Below, piece by piece: positions 1 through 7,904 of a DNA stretch of 21,973 nucleotides (positions are counted from its first letter, which is position 1; every line of letters begins with the position of its first letter). The DNA comes from a virus: IMG/VR virus record IMGVR_UViG_3300030103_005108, positions 2,825 to 24,797 of that record. One strand, written 5' to 3'. A model generated the notes under the pieces. The model made no database searches. It was not told the origin of the DNA and saw only the letters and a program-made list of their open reading frames with translations. Made by a program: the position numbers and the translations under genes.

Positions 1-1008
1 GATAGATATCGTTTCTTTGGCAATCCTGGAACTAAGACCTCTAGAGAGAGGACTCAAGACCAGACAATTGGCACAGCTAACAGCAGATCTATCGTAAAGG
101 ACAAGGTACTTGTATCTCTTAGGGAATATACAGGTCCTGCTGACCCTAACAACACAAATCTTCCTAGCACATTCAAAATTGCTAGAGAAACCCTAATGAC
201 AGCTCAGCGTTTACTGCTTGATACTGGAAACTTAAATATGTTCCATCAATCAATTGGTTCGTTGACACTATTAGACGATTACCGCAGATGGCGTGACAGA
301 GTCTTCTTAGATGAACTATTTAAGACAGAATCTCGTGGTGCTTCCTCCGATACTCAGGGTGGTTACTACTATCCAAATACAAAGACAAAGTCTAACTCAA
401 CAACATTAAACTCATACTCTGCTACAGAATATGCTTCTGAGCGTTTCAAGTTTAATGTAAAGACTGACCTTCTTGAGGTAGTTAAGAGTTTAAGAAAGCG
501 TCACGTACCAGTATTCGCAGACGGATATTATCGTTGCATAGCAGATCCTTCATTCATGAAAGATCTAAGAGCTGATCAAGGCTTCCGTGAGGTAGCTAGA
601 TATCCAGGAATGGGACAAGGTTCACCTTTAATGGGTGCAATGGGTCCTAACCAAGCAATCTATGCTGGTGGACAGTATGGACAAGCTCAGTTCGTAGCTG
701 GTGAGCCAGTTATGCCTTCTGGATTCGTATTTGAAGGAGTAAGATTCTTTGAATCTACAAACTTCCCATCAAAAACAATTACGGTCGATATTGGTGATGG
801 AAATGGAGCTGTATCTAAGACAACTCCAGCAGGACTATTCTTTGGTCCTCAAGCTATCGGTGTTGGTGTCGGTGGTCCTAATGCTCAAGTTTTAATTAAT
901 AATAACGATGATTTTTCACGTTTTATCATTCTGATCTGGCAGTTATATGCTGGTTTTGCGAACTTGAATAAGGACTTCATCACCACTGCCTTCACAATTA
1001 CAGAGTAA
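1..1008 (+). CDS. Major capsid protein, N4-gp56-like, 5' end missing
   Basis: The reading frame is open from base 1 and continues without a stop into the ATG at 196, so the gene begins left of the window and 335 residues are visible. It looks like the shell protein of the icosahedral head, in the N4-gp56 branch of the HK97 fold. Supporting features are the helical stretch LLDTGNLNMFHQ, the segment ADGYYRCIADPSFMKDLRAD followed by GFREVARYPG, then GVRFFESTNFP, a GPQAIGVG turn and a C-terminal aromatic segment near IILIWQLYAGF. These match the order of elements I know for that family (a HP/DP-xxxxDLR region, then G-x-x-F-x-ES). It is followed after 16 nt by a second virion gene with a strong ribosome-binding site. 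The family call rests on motif recall, not on a search. Confidence 0.7.
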   Translation, partial: DRYRFFGNPGTKTSRERTQDQTIGTANSRSIVKDKVLVSLREYTGPADPNNTNLPSTFKIARETLMTAQRLLLDTGNLNMFHQSIGSLTLLDDYRRWRDRVFLDELFKTESRGASSDTQGGYYYPNTKTKSNSTTLNSYSATEYASERFKFNVKTDLLEVVKSLRKRHVPVFADGYYRCIADPSFMKDLRADQGFREVARYPGMGQGSPLMGAMGPNQAIYAGGQYGQAQFVAGEPVMPSGFVFEGVRFFESTNFPSKTITVDIGDGNGAVSKTTPAGLFFGPQAIGVGVGGPNAQVLINNNDDFSRFIILIWQLYAGFANLNKDFITTAFTITE

Positions 1009-1010
1009 TA

Positions 1011-1015
1011 GGAGG
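1011..1015 (+). promoter_or_regulatory. Strong Shine-Dalgarno site (GGAGG)
   Basis: GGAGG lies nine bases before the ATG at 1025. It is the clearest ribosome-binding site in the window. Most other genes here have only a weak site or none, so this one suggests high expression of the protein made together with the capsid protein. Confidence 0.75.
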
Positions 1016-1024
1016 TATTAACTA

Positions 1025-1840
1025 ATGGCAACTTACAAAAGTGACGCAGGAGCAATCCTACAACCCGGTAATCAGATCAACAAACTATCTTCATTCAATA
1101 ATGAAGGTGTATTTGGTTGGCCTGGAATTGAACTTTTTGAACAGGTTGGTTTTGTAAAAATTACTAACTTATCAGCTGATAAAGCTAACAACAAAAGTTT
1201 CAATATTACTGTACCTTCTCCAGATAGAAGAGTTGATGACAGAGTTAGAGATGACCGCACAAGTTTAGTGGTCAAAGCAAGTGCAGGCAGACCTGCATAT
1301 GTTTATGGAGCTTCCATAGCAATTGCACAGGATACACCTACAGGTGGTCTTCCTAGTTTCCCTGCATCTCCAATAACCGCAGACATTGGTGGCACAACTA
1401 GTGAGCTTTTACTTCTTGGTCCAGACAACAGTGGTTCACCTTTTGGTGTTCCTTCAACACAGTTGAATGGTTTAGCAGCAGCTTCTAGTTCTATTACTGC
1501 AGCAAGTTCCTTATTTGCTCAAGGTTCAGAAGATACAACAACTGGTGACTTCCCAGCATGGACAAGCGTAACTAGCACAATTGCAGCTGGTGACGCAGCT
1601 AACTCCATGATGTTTAAAGTAACAGCAGACACAACTTTTAAAGTTTATAATGTCAACGCTATTACTGGTACTTCTGTTAACGGTGACGGTGTCTTTATCT
1701 CTCAGGATGATTCTGATGCAGGTAGAGCAGGTTATATCGTTTGTAGAGTTAACTACCTACGCCCAGCAAAAGCTGTGACTTGGGATGACATATCCTCTTT
1801 CATAGACTTTGCTTCACAGGTAGGCGGAACAGATTCTTAA
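1025..1840 (+). CDS. Putative virion structural protein next to capsid
   Basis: This 271-residue protein is encoded directly after the major capsid gene and shares its transcript, which ends at the hairpin terminator about 20 bp downstream. The N-terminal part (about residues 1-75) contains NKLSSFNNEGVFGWPGIELF and a charged stretch RRVDDRVRDDRTSLVVKAS. The rest is rich in Ser, Thr, Gly and Ala with alternating hydrophobic residues, as expected for a beta-rich surface protein. There is no signal peptide or membrane segment. Its position and strong ribosome-binding site suggest an abundant virion component, for example a head decoration or minor head protein. I do not recognise a named family, and a tail-tube role cannot be excluded. 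Confidence 0.6.
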   Translation: MATYKSDAGAILQPGNQINKLSSFNNEGVFGWPGIELFEQVGFVKITNLSADKANNKSFNITVPSPDRRVDDRVRDDRTSLVVKASAGRPAYVYGASIAIAQDTPTGGLPSFPASPITADIGGTTSELLLLGPDNSGSPFGVPSTQLNGLAAASSSITAASSLFAQGSEDTTTGDFPAWTSVTSTIAAGDAANSMMFKVTADTTFKVYNVNAITGTSVNGDGVFISQDDSDAGRAGYIVCRVNYLRPAKAVTWDDISSFIDFASQVGGTDS

Positions 1841-1862
1841 TCTATATCTTTGTAGAATTACC

Positions 1863-1892
1863 AAAAAGGCGAGTCTCTCGACTCGCTTTTTT
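1863..1892 (+). terminator. Rho-independent terminator after capsid operon
   Basis: A 7-bp perfect stem GCGAGTC (1869-1875) / GACTCGC (1880-1886) encloses a TCTC loop and is followed by six T residues. Upstream A residues (1863-1867) can pair with the T tract, so the hairpin could also work in the other direction. It follows the 271-aa gene by about 20 bp and should end the capsid transcript. Confidence 0.88.
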
Positions 1893-1956
1893 ATTGCTCA
1901 TAAAAAATTCTTCAAGATTTACTTGCGGTATCCTCACAAAAGAGTATCGAAAAAGT

Positions 1957-2397
1957 ATGCTGTATCAACATAAGACAACCGGTGGTTTAGTTGAGAAAAT
2001 ATCTCAGCACGGAGAAGGGATCTTTATGGTTGTGAATGCAAATGATGAAGTGGATTACGTTCATGAAGATGATTTAATTCCTCATTTAGAAGCTACTAAT
2101 GAAAAAATTAAAACAGAGGAAAGATTAACTGCAGAATTAAAATCTACTGGAGATAAGGATGCTAAACCAACTAATAGAGAGACTTTTCCTCTTGATAGAC
2201 GTTTAAACATAAATACTGCAAGTGCTAGACAGATTGCTGATTCTCTTCCCGGAGTTGGTTTAAAAACTGCTAGAGATATAAAAGATTTACAGACAACAAT
2301 GACAGGAGAAAGATATACAAAATTAGAACAATTAAAAGGAATTAAAAGAATTGATTGGGATCAAATATTTAAAGAGAACTTAGTGAGAGTAGACTAG
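1957..2397 (+). CDS. Helix-hairpin-helix protein
   Basis: The product is 146 residues long. The N-terminal half (about 1-45) reads like a small beta domain (TTGGLVEKISQHGEGIFMVV), then comes a charged linker rich in Glu and Lys. The C-terminal half has a ComEA-type helix-hairpin-helix: LNINTAS near 83-89, then LPGVG near 97-101 and KTARDIKDLQ. Such motifs bind DNA backbone without sequence preference or serve as protein contacts. It lies between the capsid terminator and a neck-like gene, so a DNA-contacting head or connector role is plausible. I chose the ATG at 1957: the frame extends up to a TTG at 1894, but that TTG sits on the terminator hairpin and has no room for a ribosome-binding site. 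Confidence 0.6.
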   Translation: MLYQHKTTGGLVEKISQHGEGIFMVVNANDEVDYVHEDDLIPHLEATNEKIKTEERLTAELKSTGDKDAKPTNRETFPLDRRLNINTASARQIADSLPGVGLKTARDIKDLQTTMTGERYTKLEQLKGIKRIDWDQIFKENLVRVD

Positions 2398-2422
2398 TAA
2401 CAGGTATATTTTACTTGTTTGA

Positions 2423-2902
2423 ATGAAACTCGATACCTTTTTACAGTCAAAAGTACGTTGGCATTTAGGTTATAACATAACTTCTATCCCAGCCGGTGAC
2501 CAAGCTCGGCTAGAGGAAGCACTTAATAATGTTCAGGATTCTTTCTGGGTGAGTAAAATTGTAGAACAGGTCAGTAGATGTGATGAGGCCGAAAAAAGAA
2601 CTGACATGACTGGCAGTGTTAATAACAATACACTTCCAAAAAATAGAATAGAAAGTATTCTTGGTGACGTTGATAGAACAGTTTCAACTTCTGATTTTCG
2701 ACAAACTTTAAAAACTTGGACAGAAATTTATATTTATGAAACAGATAGATTAGCAATGCATCTTTACGTTCCTAACTATCGAAATCCAGAACAGGCTAGA
2801 TATAGATTTAACAGAGAAGGTGCAGAGTTTATACAAGCCCTTCCTGGGCCTGCTGATGTGGCTGTAGGGACACGTTTATTTCTAGAAACAACTCATAGAT
2901 AA
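2423..2902 (+). CDS. Putative neck or connector protein
   Basis: This 159-residue soluble protein has no signal peptide or membrane segment. It starts MKLDTFLQSKVRWHLGY, continues with a helical, charged middle (PAGDQARLEEALNNVQDSFW) and ends with YRNPEQARYRFNREGAEF and a Pro-rich tail. Its size, mixed helical nature and place a few genes after the capsid gene fit a head-completion, adaptor or tail-terminator protein. I believe similar proteins occur in marine cyanophages at the same map position, but I have no named family. No clear Shine-Dalgarno site precedes the ATG. Confidence 0.5.
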   Translation: MKLDTFLQSKVRWHLGYNITSIPAGDQARLEEALNNVQDSFWVSKIVEQVSRCDEAEKRTDMTGSVNNNTLPKNRIESILGDVDRTVSTSDFRQTLKTWTEIYIYETDRLAMHLYVPNYRNPEQARYRFNREGAEFIQALPGPADVAVGTRLFLETTHR

Positions 2903-2948
2903 GAACATTTCTTCCTGTTATTCTTAAGAAAACGACTGTAAATTTTCA

Positions 2949-3296
2949 ATGGCAATAACTTACTTTCAAGACACAATATTTTTTACTGATACGACTCTTT
3001 CTGCACCAGGAGATGGTACTGTTTTACAAGTAGCATCAAACAATTTTTTTGCTACAAGAAGTTATACTTTGACAGTAACAGTTGCTGACATTGATACTAA
3101 TGTAGTTGTTCGTTTAGATGGAAGTATTGATGGAACTAATTATGCTCCAATTATTGCAGCCCAAACAATTACTTCTAATGGCACTTCTGTTTATAGTGTG
3201 GCTGATAGACCAGTAAAATTTGTAAAAGCTGTTTTTGTCAGCGAGTCTGGAGGAGATAATTCTGCCACAGTTCTATTTAATTTAGCTGCTTTATAA
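2949..3296 (+). CDS. Small beta-sandwich virion protein
   Basis: This 115-residue protein is made almost entirely of alternating hydrophobic and polar residues: SYTLTVTVADIDTNVVVRL, GSIDGTNYAPI, then TITSNGTSVYSV and KFVKAVFVSESGG. The pattern (a strand, 'SxDGTNY', 'NGT', then VKAVFVSES) is that of a small jelly-roll or Ig-like phage protein, such as a decoration or tail-associated domain. The next gene's ATG begins immediately after its TAA, so the two are probably translationally coupled. No ribosome-binding site is visible. Confidence 0.5.
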   Translation: MAITYFQDTIFFTDTTLSAPGDGTVLQVASNNFFATRSYTLTVTVADIDTNVVVRLDGSIDGTNYAPIIAAQTITSNGTSVYSVADRPVKFVKAVFVSESGGDNSATVLFNLAAL

Positions 3297-3557
3297 ATGT
3301 CTGTTTTTCCTAGAACACAACTCGGATATACTTTAGGTATAAAAAGAAATAAAGATATTTATGGACAAGGAGAAAAACCACCTAAAAATCCTTTTGAGGA
3401 AAGTAGAACACCTACTAGAATGGCAGGAGACAGACGAGTAGATATCTTTACTGCAGAAAGGGACTATTTACGAGCCCCTACCGCTAGAGGAGATTTTCTA
3501 CCTAATCGTTTTAGAACTTCTGTAACAGCACCTAATTTGGAGAATTTTGATGGCTAA
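3297..3557 (+). CDS. Small Arg-rich hypothetical protein
   Basis: The 86-residue product is polar and rich in Arg and Pro, with little predicted regular structure: FPRTQLGYTLGIKRNKDIYG, then PPKNPFEESRTPTRMAGDRR and a C-terminal LPNRFRTSVTAPNLENF. The ATG abuts the stop of the gene before it, and its 3' end overlaps the next small gene by 8 bp. That tight packing supports it as a real gene of the virion operon. I do not recognise a family. It may be an extended linker-type head or neck component. Confidence 0.45.
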   Translation: MSVFPRTQLGYTLGIKRNKDIYGQGEKPPKNPFEESRTPTRMAGDRRVDIFTAERDYLRAPTARGDFLPNRFRTSVTAPNLENFDG

Positions 3558-3726
3558 AGGAAAAATGCCTCCTCAACTTCTTGAATATTTTAAGAATAAA
3601 AATAAGAAGAAAGAGGATGGTAGCGGAGAAAAAATGTCTGATAAAGAAAAACGTAAAGAAGCTTTAGAGAAAGCTAGAGATGCTAAAACTAAAAAAGGAA
3701 AAAAAGAAGAAAAAGATAAAAAATAG
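3550..3726 (+). CDS. 58-aa Lys-rich basic protein
   Basis: An ATG at 3550 overlaps the end of the previous gene and opens a 58-codon frame ending at TAG 3724-3726. The product begins MAKGKMPPQLLEYFKNKNKK and is then almost wholly Lys, Glu, Ala and Asp, so it is strongly basic and probably a single helix or disordered. The opening motif 'MAKGKMPPQLLEYF' is unlike random sequence, and the gene fills what would otherwise be a gap of more than 200 bp in a packed operon. A nucleic-acid-contacting or scaffold-type role is a guess. A TAGGAA/TTCCTA inverted repeat lies over the stop codon (3724-3742). Confidence 0.55.
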   Translation: MAKGKMPPQLLEYFKNKNKKKEDGSGEKMSDKEKRKEALEKARDAKTKKGKKEEKDKK

Positions 3727-3774
3727 GAAAAAAACCTTCCTATATAATTAAACTAAGTCTTTTAGAAAGTAACA

Positions 3775-4566
3775 GTGTCAAGTAGTAGTTCAAACAAACA
3801 ACCATTAATGGTGGATCGCCCAGCAACCGCTTCCACATTATGCACGGTTTCATCAGGGCAATCTTTTTTAACTAGTCTCATACCCACATCAGTTGGTGGA
3901 GCTACAAAGGTATTTGATGTTGACTCTGCTCTAACAGATACTGCAATCAGTGGTGCTTACGTAGATGAGATATTTTTTAGATACACTAAAAGAGTTTTAC
4001 AAACAATAGATGCTGTAACAGCTCCTACAGGAACATATTCTGCAAATAGTACTACTTGTACTGTTACTCTTTCATCTGGACATAATTTAGAAATTGGACA
4101 AAATGTATTTTTAGATTTTAAAACTTACAGTTCAGGTACAGTTCCAAAAGATGATACATTCACAGTATTAAACACAGTTAACTTCACTAGCACTACCTTT
4201 GATGTAACAATACCTTCTTTAGGAGGAACAATAACAGGTAATGTAGATATTTCTTTACCCACCGATTTCTGTTTTTATTTAGTAAATACAGGCACAGTAA
4301 CAAATATAAATCAATTTTTCCCTTTATTTGTAGCAAGTATTGATTGCAGTCAGCAAACTTACAGTTTAACTTTAAATGAAATATTACCTCTTATAAATCA
4401 TCCAACTGTGCAAGCTGGATCTAATTTTGGATCTGCTAACAATGAAATAGCTCCAAAACAAAGAGGATTAATGCTAAAAAGAGGGCAAGCTTTATATGTA
4501 GCTGCTAGTGGAGCTAATGCTTTGACTAATGGATTTTATTGTAATGTTCAAGGTGGATTCTATTAA
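3775..4566 (+). CDS. Virion protein with one HGL-type beta module
   Basis: This 263-residue protein starts at GTG 3775 (MSSSSSNKQPLMVDRP); the ATG at residue 12 is an alternative start. Residues about 87-160 form a beta module: TYSANSTTCTVTLSSGHNLE, then GQNVFLDF, TFTVLNTV, FDVTI and GNVDI. The same module type occurs three times in the 757-aa protein downstream, which points to a shared structural or adhesive role in the virion. A TATAAT-like hexamer (3743-3748) lies 27 bp upstream without a convincing -35 box. Head-fibre, neck or tail component are all possible. Its TAA is followed directly by the next ATG. Confidence 0.5.
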   Translation: MSSSSSNKQPLMVDRPATASTLCTVSSGQSFLTSLIPTSVGGATKVFDVDSALTDTAISGAYVDEIFFRYTKRVLQTIDAVTAPTGTYSANSTTCTVTLSSGHNLEIGQNVFLDFKTYSSGTVPKDDTFTVLNTVNFTSTTFDVTIPSLGGTITGNVDISLPTDFCFYLVNTGTVTNINQFFPLFVASIDCSQQTYSLTLNEILPLINHPTVQAGSNFGSANNEIAPKQRGLMLKRGQALYVAASGANALTNGFYCNVQGGFY

Positions 4567-4944
4567 ATGGAAAATAAGTTTAGAGAGATAGCATCTTCTA
4601 ACCAAGGTTTTCCTATCTTTAATCAATTTTTAGATGAGGCAGGTGCTAAAGATGCTGCAGTAGATTTTGCAAAAAATTTTATAAAAGATAAATTTAATAG
4701 AAAAGAAAATAATACAAATGAAATACAAAGTAATATGGATCAAAATAGTAACACCATAACAAAAACTCAAAACCTTTTAAATAAAATTAATCAAATAGGA
4801 TTGTCAGCAGATCTTTCAGGTGTAGGAATTGAAAAGACATTTGGTGACAAAAATCAAGGAATAAATACAACTGTTTTTGGTAGGCAGGATTTTGGAAAAC
4901 CTACACAGTATGGTGCAAAATTAGGGTTTAATTATAAGTTTTAA
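4567..4944 (+). CDS. Hypothetical protein with barrel-like C-terminus
   Basis: The product is 125 residues. Residues 1-45 are helical and charged (AAVDFAKNFIKDKFNRKE), followed by an Asn/Gln-rich linker. The last 45 residues turn beta-rich: SADLSGVGIEKTFGDKNQG, INTTVFGRQDF, YGAKLGFNYKF. The end, with alternating residues and a terminal Phe, resembles the closing strands of outer-membrane beta-barrels, although there is no signal peptide. It lies between two virion genes with 0-3 bp spacing and should be in the same operon. I do not recognise a family. Confidence 0.4.
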   Translation: MENKFREIASSNQGFPIFNQFLDEAGAKDAAVDFAKNFIKDKFNRKENNTNEIQSNMDQNSNTITKTQNLLNKINQIGLSADLSGVGIEKTFGDKNQGINTTVFGRQDFGKPTQYGAKLGFNYKF

Positions 4945-4947
4945 ATT

Positions 4948-7221
4948 ATGGCATTCGAAATAAAAGGTTTCGGTGAGCCATCAAAATTTAACTTTAAAAG
5001 TTTTGAAAATTTTAATAATAAATCAAAAAAACCAAATATTTATCCACGAGGATCTGATGGTTATCAATTAGAGAGTGAAGTAAAATTTTATAATCAGGAT
5101 TCTTTGTGGACAAGATGGAGAAGAGGATATGAATTATATGTAATGATGCAGACAATTTTAGGATCTACTTCTAAAGAAAGAGATAGAAGAGGAGATTATA
5201 GATTGTTTTTTACATTTCAGCAGTTTCCAGGAGTTTTTATACCAGCAAGAATATTTACTTTTCCTTCCAAAAATAAAGAATTAGGTGAACATGTTTGTGG
5301 AATGAGAGACACAGATGGATTTAGTTTTTATAATTTTGGATTACCAATACTCGCAGTGAGATATTTAGCACCTTCTGTAGATGCTACTTATCAACAAAAT
5401 GGTACAACTTTAGTTGTTACTAAAACTGATCATGGATTATTTCCGGGTGATGATGTTTTCTTAGATATATCTACTGGAAATGCAATTGATGAAACATTAG
5501 AAATTATTAGTAAAACGCAGAATACATTTACAGTCACAGCGACAAATTCTCTAACAACTTCAGGTAATGTAACCTATCATAATTCCACAACCTTTAATGA
5601 TACTCGTTGGAGGTTTGTAAGAGTTAAATTAAGAACTCTTCCTACAGAAGTAGCCTTTCTAGCCGGAGAAAGAATGGCCGATCGAATTATTGAAAAAGAT
5701 CCAGGGATATCCTCTACATATACAAGATCAGGTTCAGAGGTAACAGTAACCTGTAGTTCAGTTCATGGTTTATCTACAGGTAACAAAGTATTTTTAGATG
5801 TAAGTACAGGAAATGTAACTTCTGGTAGATACACAATAGAAGTTACTTCATCTACACAATTTAAAGTCACAACAATAACTAGTGGATCTACTTCGGGAAA
5901 CCTCACCTTAAGTAGATTATTAAGAGGATTTAGATATGACGATTATGTAGGGTATACCGTAACTGGATCTGATGTTAATACAAATGAGATAATTTTTCAA
6001 AAAAAAGATAGTTACGGAGCAAGAACTATTGATACAGTAGCAAAAACCACTGTGCCAGCTCATAGAGGTTTTGCTGTAGGTCGATTCTTAACTACAGAAC
6101 TAAGATGGAATTGTTCTTGTCAAGATTTTTCTAGAAGAGATTCTTATGATTTATTTAAAAGATCAACTGATTCAAGGTTTCCAGTAACACCAATAAGAGA
6201 TACAAAACCCGGAAATGTATTGCAACCAGACGGAACTCTTAGTGATGAGAGAGACATTCCTGGTACATTTAGAGATTTAGGTTACGTAACTATAAATAAT
6301 TTTTATGAATTACCGGAATATGAAGATAAAAAAGAAGATTCTTTTCAAAATTTACAATACTATCAACTTCGTTGGTGTAAACATATTTACGCAGCCATGT
6401 GGTCACTTGTTCATGATGAAGGTAATGAGCCACTTAAATTAGCAGCAAAATATACTCAGTCAGGTGTAAATATCACTGTTGACTTTGAAAATCATAATTT
6501 AAATAAAAACGATAAAATTCAATTAAATTTTACAAGTGGGAATGCAATTTCAGGAGAGTACACAATAAGTGATGTACCAAATCCAAATAGTTTCGTAGTT
6601 GTTTATCCTTTTGATGAGACTACCAGTGGTTATGTAACAGTAGAAAATTTAAAGAAACATGAATATGTTGGAGCATGGTTATTAGAACCTAATGACAAAC
6701 CTATAGGTCAAGGTCTCGAAGCATGGGAAAGAAATTGGAAGAAAGAACAAGAAAAGCTCAGAGAATCTGCAGAGATATTTGCTTTATATAATCGCTCGAC
6801 AAAATGGGAAGGTAATAAAGAAATTATTGGTAATTTTAACAATAAACAAAATGTAGCTAACTTTGATCCATCTGTAGTAGCAATGACGTTAACGGATAGT
6901 TTAAAGAGAGATGCACAGGGAGGATTGGATAGATCAGGACGATCTTTAAACACTACAAATAGAATGATTGCAATGGTTAATAAATTATTTAATAAAGCTC
7001 CAACAGTTTTAGATGATATTAAGTTTGGAATAATAAATAAACCTTTAATCGAATTTACCGATATTTTTGAATCTGGTTTGATTAATGCAGGCGATTATAT
7101 AAATGGAGAACTAGTAGATTCTGCAGTAAATACTAGTGATCTTGATGCTAGTACTTACAATCCAGATACTGCTCAAGATACAGTAGTAGATGCAGGATTA
7201 TACATAAATGTAGAAACTTAA
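4948..7221 (+). CDS. Large structural protein, beta modules and CxC/CxH set
   Basis: At 757 residues this is the largest protein in the window. A conserved core begins near residue 45 (SLWTRWRRGYELYVMMQ), followed by FTFQQFPGVFIPARIFTFPS and CGMRDTDGFSFYNFGLPIL. Three related beta modules interrupt the core at about 147-211, 257-323 and 502-568. Each has the plan T-x-Y-x-x-x-(G)-x-x-V-x-V, 'HGL/HNL', 'GD/GN/ND-x-V/I-x-L', 'STGN/TSGN', 'FTV' and a final 'SGNV/SGYV'. Between modules 2 and 3 lie C389-S-C391 (WNCSCQDF) and C477-K-H479 (RWCKHIYAAMW), the ligand pattern of a SWIM zinc site but with an 85-residue gap. Its size and place between neck-like genes and fibres suggest a main tail or nozzle component; that role is inferred. 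Confidence 0.55.
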   Translation: MAFEIKGFGEPSKFNFKSFENFNNKSKKPNIYPRGSDGYQLESEVKFYNQDSLWTRWRRGYELYVMMQTILGSTSKERDRRGDYRLFFTFQQFPGVFIPARIFTFPSKNKELGEHVCGMRDTDGFSFYNFGLPILAVRYLAPSVDATYQQNGTTLVVTKTDHGLFPGDDVFLDISTGNAIDETLEIISKTQNTFTVTATNSLTTSGNVTYHNSTTFNDTRWRFVRVKLRTLPTEVAFLAGERMADRIIEKDPGISSTYTRSGSEVTVTCSSVHGLSTGNKVFLDVSTGNVTSGRYTIEVTSSTQFKVTTITSGSTSGNLTLSRLLRGFRYDDYVGYTVTGSDVNTNEIIFQKKDSYGARTIDTVAKTTVPAHRGFAVGRFLTTELRWNCSCQDFSRRDSYDLFKRSTDSRFPVTPIRDTKPGNVLQPDGTLSDERDIPGTFRDLGYVTINNFYELPEYEDKKEDSFQNLQYYQLRWCKHIYAAMWSLVHDEGNEPLKLAAKYTQSGVNITVDFENHNLNKNDKIQLNFTSGNAISGEYTISDVPNPNSFVVVYPFDETTSGYVTVENLKKHEYVGAWLLEPNDKPIGQGLEAWERNWKKEQEKLRESAEIFALYNRSTKWEGNKEIIGNFNNKQNVANFDPSVVAMTLTDSLKRDAQGGLDRSGRSLNTTNRMIAMVNKLFNKAPTVLDDIKFGIINKPLIEFTDIFESGLINAGDYINGELVDSAVNTSDLDASTYNPDTAQDTVVDAGLYINVET

Positions 7222-7223
7222 TT

Positions 7224-7658
7224 ATGGCAGTACAAATTCAAACAAGAAGATCTAGCACACTTAATGACAGACCATTTCCAACTAGATTAGGAGTTGGTGA
7301 ACTTGCATTAAACAATCACAGTACAAGTCCCGGATTATTTTTTGCTGATAATGTTGCTTCTCCGAGTACTGGATTAATAAAAGTAGGTCCTGTCCATATT
7401 GGAAGCACTGCACCAAATAGTTCAGCAGCTGGATTTACATCATCAAGTAAAGGAGAGACTTGGTTAGATACAGCAAGCACTCATATATTTAAAGTATTTG
7501 ATGGATCTTCATTTCAATCTGTAAAGGCCGTAGCATCTGTTTCTTCTGGTCAACCTGCTAATCCAATTAATGGGCAACTTCATTGGGATACAGCTGGTGG
7601 TGGTAACGGAGTTCTAAAAATATATTTAGCTTCTATTTCTGCTTGGGTTAATGTTTAA
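7224..7658 (+). CDS. Tail-fibre-type protein, Mtd-like N-terminus
   Basis: This 144-residue protein starts MAVQIQTRRSSTLNDRPFPT and continues LGVGELALNNHSTSPGLFFAD. That is the 'R-R-x-T ... GELAlN ... lfF-aD' signature of the N-terminal domain seen in phage receptor-binding proteins such as Bordetella phage Mtd. The C-terminal half holds two copies of a 'GETWLDT ... FKVFDGSSFQSV' and 'GQLHWDT ... LKIYLASISAWVNV' unit, that is, G-x-x-W-D-T followed by a strand and a terminal aromatic residue. This repeat is common in fibre subunits. The gene begins 2 bp after the 757-aa gene, and its stop codon overlaps that of the opposite-strand gene at 7655. It is probably a short fibre or fibre adaptor. 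Confidence 0.6.
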   Translation: MAVQIQTRRSSTLNDRPFPTRLGVGELALNNHSTSPGLFFADNVASPSTGLIKVGPVHIGSTAPNSSAAGFTSSSKGETWLDTASTHIFKVFDGSSFQSVKAVASVSSGQPANPINGQLHWDTAGGGNGVLKIYLASISAWVNV

Positions 7659-7900
7659 TTTTTACTTAACAGATGATCTAAAATCCTGTCTAATTTAGTA
7701 TGAACTGCTTGCATTTCTCTCAAAAAATCTTCTTTTAAAACATAATCATGAATAACACTATTTTTTAGATCATCTACTTCTCTTTGTACTCGATCAAATT
7801 TTTTATCTATTTTTCTATTAAAATTACTTAAAGCTCTACTGATACCAGCAAAGGCACCAATACTTCCGGATATAATTGCAGCAATAACTTGTGGTTCCAT
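7655..7900 (-). CDS. Small membrane/coiled-coil protein, possible holin
   Basis: The 81-residue product has one hydrophobic N-terminal segment, about residues 4-23 (QVIAAIISGSIGAFAGISRA). It is followed by a long charged amphipathic helix (NRKIDKKFDRVQREVDDLKN, then a second heptad stretch to the C-terminus). This N-in membrane anchor plus coiled coil is typical of small phage inner-membrane proteins, including some holins, antiholins and superinfection-exclusion factors. It is the only minus-strand gene within the virion block and starts at an ATG only 54 bp from the divergent gene at 7955. Its stop codon shares bases with the convergent stop at 7658. The membrane topology is visible; the lysis role is a guess. 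Confidence 0.6.
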   Translation of the reverse strand: MEPQVIAAIISGSIGAFAGISRALSNFNRKIDKKFDRVQREVDDLKNSVIHDYVLKEDFLREMQAVHTKLDRILDHLLSKN

Positions 7901-7904
7901 ACTT

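Noticed and set aside
3724-3748. TAGGAA/TTCCTA hairpin as a terminator, and TATAAT at 3743 as a promoter
   Set aside because: The stem has no T tract after it, and the -10-like hexamer has no -35 partner at the right distance.
6708-6953. Minus-strand 81-codon frame opposite the 757-aa gene
   Set aside because: It is fully covered by a well-supported plus-strand gene and shows no domain or start signal.
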